From: Hymenobacter psychrotolerans DSM 18569
GTDB lineage: Bacteria > Bacteroidota > Bacteroidia > Cytophagales > Hymenobacteraceae
Length of the DNA stretch: 64,000 nucleotides
NCBI RefSeq assembly: GCF_900142395.1
Contig: NZ_FRAS01000008.1
Coordinates: 62,001 to 126,000, forward strand
Direction: 5' to 3'
The translations under genes were made by a program, and so were the position numbers. Below are positions 1 to 9,453 of the stretch, in pieces. Each line of letters begins with the position of its first letter. Position 1 is the first letter of the stretch. The notes beneath the pieces were generated by a model, which saw only the letters and a list, made by a program, of their open reading frames with translations, ran no database searches and was not told the DNA's origin.

Positions 1-1
1 G

Positions 2-100
2 TACTACGACGAAGTGGTGCGCCTCACCCAGAACAACGTGCGCGGCCTCACGCCCAACCCCATGAACCAGCTGGTGCTGGAGCGCGTGCGCAAGGAGTAG
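2..100 (+). CDS. 3' end of an unidentified protein (partial)
   Basis: An open reading frame enters from the left edge and ends at TAG (98-100). Only 32 codons are inside the window, ending in RVRKE. The codon use is GC-rich like the rest of the window, so this looks like a real gene end. No domain can be recognised from so short a tail and I assign no function. It is followed at once by a long inverted repeat that probably ends its transcript. Confidence 0.6.
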   Translation, partial: YYDEVVRLTQNNVRGLTPNPMNQLVLERVRKE

Positions 101-110
101 CTGCGTACCG

Positions 111-197
111 GAGTAACTGCGTAAAAAACCACTTCGTCCGCTTGAATGAGCTGCAGGGCTACATCCAGGCGGACGAAGTGGTTTTACGCAGTTACTC
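111..197. repeat. Long inverted repeat, probable bidirectional terminator
   Basis: The left arm (111-141) and right arm (169-197) are reverse complements over 29 bases apart from two extra A residues in the left arm; the 27-base loop lies at 142-168. It sits between convergent genes: the partial gene ending at 100 and the lipoprotein gene ending at 199. The right arm stops one base before the lipoprotein stop codon. Termination from both sides is the simplest role, but the arms are longer than a usual terminator stem, so it may also be a mobile-type hairpin repeat. Confidence 0.75.
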
Positions 198-198
198 T

Positions 199-1284
199 CT
201 ACTGGTCGGCTGTGACACCCAGTCCGTCGGTAATCTGCTTCTCGATGTAGCGGAAGAAGCTAGTCAGCTCCGCAGGCTCTCCGGATTCCGCGCTTACTTT
301 CTTGGCCGGGCCACCGGATTGCCGGATGGTAGCGCTGGTTGAAGGCAGGTCGGTGGCGCCATCGGAGTAGCTGCCTTTTAAGTCGGTAAAGTTAATTTCC
401 CGTGCCTGCGCCAGCATCGTATTAACCGCGGCTGCCGAAATTCTGAACTCACGCTTGCCGGCCACCGGCGCGTGGCGCCACCCTTCGTAGCTGACGCGGC
501 CATCGGGGTAGATGGTGGCGGTGTAGTGGGGGCAGGTGCCCAGGCAGGGCGTTTTGGTGAAGATGATGCTGGGCTCTTCCTGGGGCTCCGCAACCGGCAC
601 CTCATCGGCGGCCTGCGCAGTAGTAGGCGTGGTGGGGGCAGATGTGGTTTTAGGCGGCTTCACTCCGCCCGTGGTAGCTACCGGCGCTTCTTCCTGCAGA
701 GTCAGCTGCCCGGCCAGAGCTTTGCCCGGCTTGGTCGTTGGGGCAGCGGGCTGCTCCGTGAGCACCGTGGTCAGGGTACCGCCGGCAGTTGCCACGGGCG
801 GGGTAGTTGCAGGCGGGTTCGTTACTACAGGGGTGGGTGTGCTGACGGTGGGCTGCCCGGCGCCGGGAGTGGCCGGGGTAGGGCGCGTGGGTTTGGTAGG
901 AGCCACGGGTGGGTTCGTAACAGGCGGGCTGGTTACGGGTGGGCGCACCGCCGGATTTGGGCGCACCGGACCGGTGGCAACTGGTGGCGTAGTCCGGACG
1001 GGCGGCGTGGTCCGGACGGGCGGAGCCGTGGGGCCGGGCGCGGGAGTAGGGCGCACGGGCGCGGGCGGCGTACTGGTTACCGGGGGCGTTTCCCAGCGGC
1101 CGTTCCCCTGCTGGGCAGGCTGGTATGCCTGCGGCTGATAACGCTGCGGCCGGGAACGAGGCGGACGGGGAGCAGGAGTAGTAGCCGCAGCATCAGTACC
1201 GGCCGGCACGTAGTAGTTGACGGTGCAGGCGGGCAGCGTGCCGACACCAAGAGCCAACAGAAACAGGGGTAAAAAAGGGCGCAT
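199..1284 (-). CDS. Lipoprotein with Pro/Thr-rich stalk and DUF6438 domain
   Basis: The chosen ATG (1284) gives 361 residues opening with MRPFLPLFLLALG and a lipobox ending LPAC, so the protein is probably lipid-anchored. Longer in-frame starts would bury this signal. Residues of about 35-240 are extremely rich in Pro, Thr and Val, with repeated PPVRTTPPV-like units, and would form an extended stalk. The last 120 residues contain KTPCLGTCPHY followed by a DGRVSYEG strand, the usual start of DUF6438, a small Bacteroidota domain of unknown function with paired cysteines. The gene lies downstream of yidC on the same strand but behind a terminator, so it is probably transcribed alone. The stalk suggests display of the small domain away from the membrane; its ligand is unknown. 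Confidence 0.85.
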   Translation of the reverse strand: MRPFLPLFLLALGVGTLPACTVNYYVPAGTDAAATTPAPRPPRSRPQRYQPQAYQPAQQGNGRWETPPVTSTPPAPVRPTPAPGPTAPPVRTTPPVRTTPPVATGPVRPNPAVRPPVTSPPVTNPPVAPTKPTRPTPATPGAGQPTVSTPTPVVTNPPATTPPVATAGGTLTTVLTEQPAAPTTKPGKALAGQLTLQEEAPVATTGGVKPPKTTSAPTTPTTAQAADEVPVAEPQEEPSIIFTKTPCLGTCPHYTATIYPDGRVSYEGWRHAPVAGKREFRISAAAVNTMLAQAREINFTDLKGSYSDGATDLPSTSATIRQSGGPAKKVSAESGEPAELTSFFRYIEKQITDGLGVTADQ

Positions 1285-1367
1285 AGCGGAAAGGAAGAAG
1301 GAGTACGAAACGGCAATTTCCAAAAAGCGGACCAATTCAACGCTTTCTGAATATTTAGAAACGAAAA

Positions 1368-1401
1368 GGGCCTTCTGCACACTGCAGAAGGCCCTTTTTT
1401 T
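1368..1401 (-). terminator. Terminator of yidC
   Basis: A perfect 12-bp stem (1368-1379 with 1383-1394) has a 3-base loop and is flanked by T-rich sequence on both strands. It lies just after the yidC stop codon (1415) and upstream of the DUF6438 lipoprotein start. Confidence 0.85.
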
Positions 1402-1414
1402 GATTTCAATTCAA

Positions 1415-3295
1415 CTACGAGCGGCGGGTTGGCTTCTTGGGCTTGGGCTCCACGGTGGCCGAGGTACCCGCGTCGGCGCTGCCGCCGGTGCGGCCCTGGG
1501 CGTCGCGCTCCTGTGCGGCGCGCATGGCGTCCTGCAGGCGCGCTCCGAAGCCGGAGGGCTTCTTGTCCTTGTTCTTCACCTTGTTGGCTTCCAGTTGCGC
1601 CCGGATCTTGGTGTCATCCACGAAGCGGCGCGTGAGAGCCTGCTGGCCCAGCGTGGCGAGGTTCGATACGAGGTAGTACCACGTCAGGCCGGCCGCGAAG
1701 CTGTTCAGCACAAACATGAAAATCACCGGCATCAGGTACGAGTAGAACTTCATCGGGCCCTGCATGGCGGCCGGGTTCATCTGGTTGCTCTGCCACGTCA
1801 TCAGCAGCGTCGAAAGCGTCATCAGGACCGTGAACAGGCTGATGTGACGGCCCAGGAACGGCACTTCAAACGGCAGCTTGATCAGGTCGTCGTAGGTGCT
1901 CAGGTCCTTGGCCCACAGGAAATGCTCCTGCCGCAGCTCAATGGCGTTGGGGAAGAACTGGAACATGGCAAACAGAATGGGCAGCGTCAGCAGCGTGGGT
2001 ACGCAGCCGCTCAGCGGGCTCACTCCGAAGCTGGAATACAGCTTCATGGTTTCCTGCTGCACCTTCATCTGGTCGTCGCCGGCCTTTTCCTTGATGGCGT
2101 CGATTTCCGGCTTGAGCACCTTCATCTTGGCCTGCGACACGTAGGTTTTGTAGGTCAGCGGCCACGTCACGAGCTTGATGAGCACCACCAGCAGCGCGAT
2201 GATGATGCCGTAGGAGCTGATAAACTGCTCCAGCGTGTGGAACACGGGCAGCACCACAAACTGGTTTATCCAGCGGAACAAGCCCCAGCCCAGGTACACG
2301 TTGCGGTCGAAGCCGGGCGTTACGTCCTGCAGGATCGGCAGCGAGTTCGGGCCGAAATAGTAGCGGAAGCTGGCTTTGCCCTGCTGCGCGTCGGCGGCCG
2401 GAATGCTGAGCGAGCTGGTCAGGGTTTTGATGTAGGTGGTATCGGCCAGGTCGACGGTAGACGTGAACTTGCCGTTCGAGAACTTGTCGTTGGCGATGAT
2501 GCCGGCCACGAAGAAGTCGTGCTTGTGGGCGGCCCACTTCACCGGCTCCGTGATGGTCACTTCCTCGGGGTTCTCCGAAGCCTCGGCCAGTGCGCCGTGG
2601 TCGTCGTTGGCGAGGTAGTGGTTGATGGTGGTGTGGTTGCGGTTCTGCTTCTGGTCCTGCTCCGTCTGGCGCACGCGGTCCACGAACGTGAACGTGAGCG
2701 GCTCCTGCGACATGGCCTGCTGCAGCCCCGTGAAACGCAGGTCGTAGCCCAGCTCGTAGGAGCCGTCGGCCAGCGTATACACTTCCTCAATCTGGCCGCC
2801 GGCCACGCTGGCCGTGAAGCTCAGGCGCTGGCCTTTCTTGTCGCCCTCGGCAAACGGCTGCACCGCGCCAGGCTGGAAATACAGATCCGACAGGCGCACG
2901 GTCTGGCCCCCGATGGTGCGGAAGCGGGTATCAATCTGGGCGCTCTGGGCGTCCAGCAGATCCAGCGGCTTGCCGAAGAAGGTCTTGTAGTTTTTCAGGC
3001 GCACAGCCTCCACGCGGCCTCCTTTGGTCGAGAAGGTGACGGCCACGTTGTCGTTCTGCAGCTGCACCTGCTGGGCCGTGCCCTGGGCGGCGCCGGCAAA
3101 CACGCCCAGCGTGCGGGCCGCCGCCGTCGAGTCGAAGGTAGCGGCTGAGGCGGGAGTGGTGCCGGGGGCAGTGCTGGCGGCTGTGGTGGGCTTGTCGGCC
3201 GGTAGTTCCTTAGGCGTTTCGGGCTTGAAGAAATACAGGTAGACGAGGAGCAAGGCTGCTATCAGAAACAGGCCGGTTGCTGAATTTCTGTCCAT
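1415..3295 (-). CDS. yidC: Membrane protein insertase YidC
   Basis: A 626-residue protein, normal length for the Bacteroidota YidC/Oxa1 family. It inserts and folds inner-membrane proteins, alone or with SecYEG. The N-terminus (MDRNSATGLFLIAALLLVY) is the first membrane helix, followed by a large periplasmic beta domain (about 40-340). The conserved 60-kDa insertase domain (about 350-570) carries GIIIALLVVLIKLVTWPLTY and the cytoplasmic loop YVSQAKMKVLKPEIDAIKEK, then further hydrophobic segments. The tail is basic and low-complexity (ending KPKKPTRRS), as is common for ribosome contact. It lies downstream of pyrG on the same strand, separated by a hairpin repeat, and ends in its own terminator. 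Confidence 0.97.
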   Translation of the reverse strand: MDRNSATGLFLIAALLLVYLYFFKPETPKELPADKPTTAASTAPGTTPASAATFDSTAAARTLGVFAGAAQGTAQQVQLQNDNVAVTFSTKGGRVEAVRLKNYKTFFGKPLDLLDAQSAQIDTRFRTIGGQTVRLSDLYFQPGAVQPFAEGDKKGQRLSFTASVAGGQIEEVYTLADGSYELGYDLRFTGLQQAMSQEPLTFTFVDRVRQTEQDQKQNRNHTTINHYLANDDHGALAEASENPEEVTITEPVKWAAHKHDFFVAGIIANDKFSNGKFTSTVDLADTTYIKTLTSSLSIPAADAQQGKASFRYYFGPNSLPILQDVTPGFDRNVYLGWGLFRWINQFVVLPVFHTLEQFISSYGIIIALLVVLIKLVTWPLTYKTYVSQAKMKVLKPEIDAIKEKAGDDQMKVQQETMKLYSSFGVSPLSGCVPTLLTLPILFAMFQFFPNAIELRQEHFLWAKDLSTYDDLIKLPFEVPFLGRHISLFTVLMTLSTLLMTWQSNQMNPAAMQGPMKFYSYLMPVIFMFVLNSFAAGLTWYYLVSNLATLGQQALTRRFVDDTKIRAQLEANKVKNKDKKPSGFGARLQDAMRAAQERDAQGRTGGSADAGTSATVEPKPKKPTRRS

Positions 3296-3433
3296 TCAGG
3301 TAAAAATGAGGGCAAACAAGGAATGCGTGAACCGCGCCAACCGCAAAAATCCGGCAACGCTGCCGCAAAGGTCGGGTTTGTCAGGTTAATAATTGTAGGT
3401 CGGCGCTTTTGGCAGAACAAATTGCCCTAAGTA

Positions 3434-3560
3434 GAACGTCATCCCGAGCGGAGGCGAAGCCGTAGCCGAGGAATCTCGCTAGTGTGGTACATAATAGCAC
3501 CACAACATCAGCACGCGAGATTCCTCGACTACGGCTTCGCCTCCGCTCGGAATGACGTTC
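3434..3560. repeat. Long hairpin repeat, GAACGTCAT-ended family (copy 1)
   Basis: Two 46-base arms (3434-3479 and 3515-3560) are reverse complements with two mismatches, around a 35-base centre. The arms begin GAACGTCAT and end in a GAGGAATCTCGC motif next to the centre. The same arm ends and centre (TAGTGTGGTA...) recur in inverted orientation at 25125-25268, so this is a dispersed element and not just a terminator. It fills most of the gap between yidC and pyrG. Confidence 0.85.
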
Positions 3561-3582
3561 TCTTACTTCAGGTCCGCTCCAA

Positions 3583-5418
<1,836 letters not shown>

Positions 5419-5492
5419 TCAGGCCTGAACTTCCCAGGGCACAAGTTGCCGTTGGGATGGTTGCCGAAGATTTATTGCGTACTTAACGCCGC

Positions 5493-5527
5493 TTCCCGAA
5501 ACGTATAAGTAGGTTGAGTTTCGGGAA
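5493..5527. repeat. 10-bp stem hairpin upstream of the HEAT-repeat gene
   Basis: TTCCCGAAAC (5493-5502) pairs perfectly with GTTTCGGGAA (5518-5527) around a 15-base loop. It lies 41 bases before the ATG of the AT-rich HEAT-repeat gene and marks where base composition drops sharply. It could be a leader structure, an operator dyad or an insertion boundary. Confidence 0.5.
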
Positions 5528-5568
5528 TGTAACTGGTAGGGGTGTTCTAAAACAGCAGTGCCGATAAA

Positions 5569-6435
5569 ATGAGTAGACTGAATTGGACTGACGACAAATT
5601 AATATCTCGGCTTATAAACAATAAGACGGATAAGTCTCGTTGGGATAATATTTATGTTTTAAGAAAACGGCCAAGTGAAGAGCTGTTTGCAAGGTGTGTA
5701 GATTTAATCAAATCTAACTATCCGAAAAACAGAAAAATTGGTATCGATATTTTGGCTCAATTGGGTGTTTCTTCAAGGCCTTTTTTGAAGGAAACTTTAG
5801 ATGTATATTTTGACTTGCTTGATGTAGAAACCGACCCAGATGTCTTAATGAGTTTGCTCTATTCTATAGGTAAAAACAATGATGAACTCGGCAAAGAACA
5901 GATTCATAAACTATGTTCATTTATTCACAATGACAATGCTTTGGTAAAGGAAGGGTTGGTTTCTGCATTACTTGGTATTAACAACCTAACTGCAATTGCA
6001 ACCTTAATAAAACTCTCGTCATTCAAGTCGAGTCACGTAAGAAATTGGGCGACATTTGGCCTTGGTACTATGATCGAAACAGATAACAAGGCTATAAGAG
6101 AAGCTCTATGGAAGAGAGTTAACGACAAACATCAGGAAACAAGGCTTGAAGCAATTGTAGGATTGGCAAAACGAAAAGATGAACGGGTAAATGATATTAT
6201 AACATGCGAAATAAATAATGGAGAATACGGTATTCTGCTATTCGAAGCCATTGTTGAAACTAAAGATGGAAAATTTCTGCCATTGCTGAAGCAAAATTTA
6301 AAGGCTATAGAGGGCGACCAAACCATAAATCCTGAATGGAGAAGAGCCTTAGAGAACTGCATTATTGATTTGGCTAAGTTGATGAAGACCGATTTAGAAG
6401 AGCACTTGGCAACAAAAACTGAGATAGGTGAATAA
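5569..6435 (+). CDS. HEAT-repeat protein on an AT-rich island
   Basis: The 288-residue protein has no signal peptide or membrane segment and is built from paired amphipathic helices of about 30-35 residues, for example KEGLVSALLGINNLTAIATL and SHVRNWATFGLGTMIETD, with the D-x-x-V-R/N-W pattern of HEAT repeats (about residues 50-230). Such solenoids bind proteins or nucleic acids and have no catalytic motif of their own. Base composition and codon use (many AAA, ATT, GAA, TTA codons) differ strikingly from the GC-rich neighbours, a sign of recent transfer. Its last codons form one arm of a long palindrome (6408-6486). The partner is unknown; a role in a defence or toxin-type accessory module is possible but nothing adjacent proves it. 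Confidence 0.85.
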   Translation: MSRLNWTDDKLISRLINNKTDKSRWDNIYVLRKRPSEELFARCVDLIKSNYPKNRKIGIDILAQLGVSSRPFLKETLDVYFDLLDVETDPDVLMSLLYSIGKNNDELGKEQIHKLCSFIHNDNALVKEGLVSALLGINNLTAIATLIKLSSFKSSHVRNWATFGLGTMIETDNKAIREALWKRVNDKHQETRLEAIVGLAKRKDERVNDIITCEINNGEYGILLFEAIVETKDGKFLPLLKQNLKAIEGDQTINPEWRRALENCIIDLAKLMKTDLEEHLATKTEIGE

Positions 6436-6486
6436 TTCTTGCCAGATATTGACAAGAATTATTCACCTGCCTCAGTTTTTATTGCC
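6408..6486. repeat. 34-bp inverted repeat overlapping the HEAT gene stop
   Basis: Arms 6408-6441 and 6453-6486 are reverse complements with about three mismatches, separated by 11 bases. The left arm covers the last nine codons and stop of the HEAT gene, and the right arm ends five bases before the next ATG (6492). In RNA it would form a very stable hairpin that could terminate the HEAT transcript. Coding sequence inside a stem is unusual. Confidence 0.8.
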
Positions 6487-6491
6487 ACCCT

Positions 6492-7088
6492 ATGGCTCGT
6501 TCCCTCACCGATTCCTGGCTCGCGGATATATGCGCCCATTTTGGACTGAAAGCCTACGACCTGGCCCACTATGTAGGGGTGGATGCCGGGCAGCTTAGCC
6601 GGATCGGCACGGGCCAACGCTCGCTCACCCCACTCACCGAAGAAGCCCTGGCCCCGCTGGTGGCGGCCCTGCCCGCGCCCGCCCCGGCCGGAGGTGCGCT
6701 GCGGCTGGCCTCGGCAGCTGCCCCACCCGCGCCCGCGCTGGCCCCGCCCGAGGCCGCCCCGCTGGCCGCCCGCCTCGACTACTGCCGCCACCACGCCCGC
6801 CGCCTGCGCCGGCAGCTGGCCCCGCTGGAAGCGCAGGCCACCCAGGCTGCCCGCTGGGCGGTGGCCCTGCCCGCGCTGCGGGCCGCCCTGCCGCCCGACC
6901 CCGGCCCCGCCGCCGAGCCCGACCCCACTACCGCCTGGCCGGCCTGGCAGGCGTGGCATCGCCACCGCTGGCTGGAGCGGCGCCCCACCGTGCTGCCGCC
7001 CGACCTGAGCGCCCGCTACCACCTGCTGCGCCTACGCGCCGAGGCGCTGGAAGCCGAGGCCGAAGGGCTGGCCGGGCTGCTGCGGTAG
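6492..7088 (+). CDS. Helix-turn-helix-like protein of unknown role
   Basis: A 198-residue, very Ala/Leu/Arg-rich protein. Residues of about 8-55 (LADICAHFGLKAYDLAHYVG then AGQLSRIGTGQRSLTP) follow the spacing of an XRE-type helix-turn-helix, so DNA binding is plausible. A Pro/Ala linker follows, then two helical segments rich in Arg, Glu and Leu (about 95-130 and 165-198), probably coiled coil. No ligand-binding or catalytic domain is recognised. It starts just after the palindrome at the end of the HEAT gene, but its composition is native GC-rich, so it is not part of the AT-rich insertion. Confidence 0.75.
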   Translation: MARSLTDSWLADICAHFGLKAYDLAHYVGVDAGQLSRIGTGQRSLTPLTEEALAPLVAALPAPAPAGGALRLASAAAPPAPALAPPEAAPLAARLDYCRHHARRLRRQLAPLEAQATQAARWAVALPALRAALPPDPGPAAEPDPTTAWPAWQAWHRHRWLERRPTVLPPDLSARYHLLRLRAEALEAEAEGLAGLLR

Positions 7089-7090
7089 GG

Positions 7091-7164
7091 GCGGGGCTTG
7101 CCCCCGCCCATCGTTCGCGCCGTTGTGTAGGGTGCGTGCAACGCCGGGCGGAGGCAAGCCCCGC
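7091..7164. repeat. Inverted repeat (GCGGGGCTTGCC type), probable terminator
   Basis: Arms of 19 bases (7091-7109 and 7146-7164) match with one mismatch around a 36-base centre. The repeat begins two bases after the stop codon of the preceding gene. The arms belong to a different sequence class from the GAACGTCAT hairpins. Confidence 0.65.
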
Positions 7165-7262
7165 ACGCTACGATTTTTGCCTTCCGGCCGCTTGCACCAT
7201 TGCCGCACTCTTGTACATTTAAGAGCATTTATTTTCTACCCCTTACCCCTCATTTGTTTCCT

Positions 7263-7682
7263 ATGGCGTACGATGTAAAAACCCTTAAAGACCGGGCGCA
7301 GTGCCTGGAAGCCAAAGCCAGCCTGGAGGCGGAGCTGGATGGCTACCAAAACCGCGACCAGAACCTGGCCTACCAGGACCGCCGCGAAGGCCGCGCCGGG
7401 GCCTCGGCCACCTCGCGCCTGGCCACGGCGACGGACCGCGTGAAGTATCTGACCGACCAGCTGGCGCGCCCCGATCTGGCCGCCGCCGACCGCCGCCGCT
7501 ACGAAGACCAGCTGCTGACGGCCAACTATCAGAAAGCCCGCTTGCAAAACCGCACCGCCGACACCGGCGGGGCCGCCGCCTTCCTGGCCGACGTGGACGC
7601 CGACCAGATTGACGCGCAGGTTGACCTGCTCAGCGGCGCCATTGCCGCCGTGCAGGCCCACCACGACACGCTGCCCGCCTAA
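7263..7682 (+). CDS. Small helical protein of unknown function
   Basis: The ATG at 7263 gives 139 residues; an upstream in-frame start adds residues with no protein character. The sequence is predicted helical and charged (DRAQCLEAKASLEAELDGYQ, then TDRVKYLTDQLARPDLAAAD), with heptad-like spacing, no signal peptide and no cysteine pairs. It resembles short coiled-coil proteins often left as hypothetical in this group. A perfect 18-bp terminator follows at 7700-7743. The gene is transcribed away from the preceding helix-turn-helix gene after a 174-base gap filled by a hairpin, so it is likely its own unit. Confidence 0.75.
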   Translation: MAYDVKTLKDRAQCLEAKASLEAELDGYQNRDQNLAYQDRREGRAGASATSRLATATDRVKYLTDQLARPDLAAADRRRYEDQLLTANYQKARLQNRTADTGGAAAFLADVDADQIDAQVDLLSGAIAAVQAHHDTLPA

Positions 7683-7699
7683 AGCCACCCGGCACTTGT

Positions 7700-7743
7700 A
7701 ACACGAAGGCCCTCCCCCGTAAGAAGGGGAGGGCCTTCGTGTT
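7700..7743 (+). terminator. Strong terminator
   Basis: A perfect 18-bp stem (7700-7717 with 7726-7743) and an 8-base loop, immediately after the small helical protein gene. No long T-run follows, so it may act with Rho or as a 3' stabiliser. Confidence 0.8.
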
Positions 7744-7774
7744 GCATAGAAGCTGTTCAGAACGTCCAACGCAT

Positions 7775-7862
7775 TGTCATCCTGAGCGGAGCGAAGGACC
7801 CTATTACGTGTCCACAGCTTCGTTCAGCCTCGATAAGGTCCTTCGCTCCGCTCAGGATGACA
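7775..7862. repeat. Perfect 26-bp hairpin repeat (CTGAGCGGAGCGAAGGACC type)
   Basis: Arms 7775-7800 and 7837-7862 are exact reverse complements around a 36-base centre. The arms start TGTCATCCTGAGC, echoing the outer ends of the other hairpin families here, and GAACGT/ACGTTC lie just outside (7760-7765 and 7873-7878). It lies between convergent genes. Confidence 0.8.
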
Positions 7863-7890
7863 GGGCTTTTAGACGTTCACTCTTGGCAGG

Positions 7891-9327
7891 CTACGCCTGC
7901 TTCGGCTCGGGGCCGCGGAATACGTCGGTGCCTTTCACTTCGGGCAGCTTCACGGGGCGGCCTTCGCGCGCCGACTGGTAGATGGCCTCCATGATGCGCT
8001 GGTCCTGCAGGCCTTCCTCGCCGGGCGTGTGCGGCTGCTTGTCGTCCAGCACACACTCCGAGAAGTGGTCCATTTCGGCGGCAAACTGGTTGCTGGCCGG
8101 GATAGTAATCTGGTTCTGCAGCTTGGCCGGCCCTTCGGCGTGCGAGGTCTGCAGCTGCTGGCCCTGGTAAGCGTAGGCATTGTTCAGGTGCAGCCAGCCC
8201 CGCTCGGCACTCACGCGGTAGAAGCGCGAGTCGTGGGTGTTGTAGTGCGTGATGCTGTCCACCGTAATGCCGCCGGGAAAGCGCATCTGCCACGACATCA
8301 GCTCCTCTACTTCCTTGAACAGCGGGTTGCCGGGCGTGCTGTGCATGTAGCCGGATACTTCGGTGGGTTCGGTGCCCAGCAGAAAGCGGCTGGTGTTCAG
8401 GCAGTACAGGCCGATGTCGGGGAGGGCGCCGCCGCCGGCCAGGGCTTTCTTGTGGCGCCAGTGGTCGGGGTTGGCGGAGCTTTGGCTGTTCTGGGCCTGA
8501 ATGTATTTCACTGCCCCGTACTTGTTGTCGCGCACCATCTTGCGCACCTCCCGGTTGTAGGGCTCATACTGAATCCGGTAGGCAATCATGAGCTTGCGGT
8601 TGGCTTTTTTGCAGGCGTCAATCATGGCCTGGCACTCCTGCACGGAGTTGGCCATGGGCTTTTCGCAGAGGATGTGCTTGCCGGCCTGCGCCCCCCGGAT
8701 GGTGTATTCGGCGTGCATGGAGTTGGGCAGCACGATATAAATCACCTGCACCTCGGGGTTGTCCCTGAGCTTGTCGTAGTCCTGGTAGCTGTAGCAGCTT
8801 TCGGGCCTGATGCCGTACTGCTGGGCCACTTTCCTGAGCTTTTCGGGCGAGCCGCTCACCAGCGCTACCGGCTTCGATTTTTTGCACGCGCCAAAAGCGG
8901 GCAGCAGCTCTTCCAGCGTGAGGTGGCCCAGGCCCACCAGCGCGTAGCCCACCCGCTTGTCGGGCGGCAGCGGAGTAGGGGTGGGGCCTGATTTGGGGTC
9001 TACGTCCGACTTCCAGGCTTCCAGCTCGATGGGCTTATCGAGGCCGGCGGGCACCTTGGCCGGTGGCGACACGGCTTCCGAGGACGGCACTTTCTGCCCG
9101 TCAGGGGCCGCATACACCGTGGCCGCCTCTACTTCCGAGGCCGGCGTGCCGGTGGTTGGCGTGGTGGCGGCCCCGGTTTTTGGCGCGTCCGACTGGCAGC
9201 TGGCCAGCGTGCCGGCCGCTACGCCCACGGCCAGCCCGCGCCCGGTCAGACTCAGGAATTCTTTGCGCGAAACCTCCTGGCTGGCGTGGCGCAACACGGT
9301 GTTCAACAGTTCGTTGGTGATGGACAT
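7891..9327 (-). CDS. Gfo/Idh/MocA-family oxidoreductase, lipoprotein
   Basis: The ATG at 9327 gives 478 residues. The N-terminus has RKEFLSLTGRGLAVGVAAGT followed by LASC, a lipobox that would anchor the enzyme; the single-Arg start makes Tat export uncertain. A Pro/Thr-rich linker precedes the NAD(P)-binding Rossmann fold (VGYALVGLGHLTLEELLPAF, about residue 120). The motif CEKPMANSVQECQAMI and the catalytic-site region YRIQYEPYN fit the glucose-fructose oxidoreductase branch, where the EKP lysine contacts cofactor and substrate. The C-terminal alpha/beta domain ends near YQSAREGRPVKLPE. Substrate is probably a sugar or cyclitol, unspecified. The next gene upstream diverges and the gap holds nested hairpins. 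Confidence 0.92.
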   Translation of the reverse strand: MSITNELLNTVLRHASQEVSRKEFLSLTGRGLAVGVAAGTLASCQSDAPKTGAATTPTTGTPASEVEAATVYAAPDGQKVPSSEAVSPPAKVPAGLDKPIELEAWKSDVDPKSGPTPTPLPPDKRVGYALVGLGHLTLEELLPAFGACKKSKPVALVSGSPEKLRKVAQQYGIRPESCYSYQDYDKLRDNPEVQVIYIVLPNSMHAEYTIRGAQAGKHILCEKPMANSVQECQAMIDACKKANRKLMIAYRIQYEPYNREVRKMVRDNKYGAVKYIQAQNSQSSANPDHWRHKKALAGGGALPDIGLYCLNTSRFLLGTEPTEVSGYMHSTPGNPLFKEVEELMSWQMRFPGGITVDSITHYNTHDSRFYRVSAERGWLHLNNAYAYQGQQLQTSHAEGPAKLQNQITIPASNQFAAEMDHFSECVLDDKQPHTPGEEGLQDQRIMEAIYQSAREGRPVKLPEVKGTDVFRGPEPKQA

Positions 9328-9453
9328 ACAAAACGGAAAACAGGTAGCAGGTATGCATTCCCATACTTCCCGGGCCGGGGCCAGGTTGCCGGAAGCCCGG
9401 ATTTGCAAGAACCGTCCTGCTGATGTAAAAGACCTGCCCTGCTGGTTTGAATG

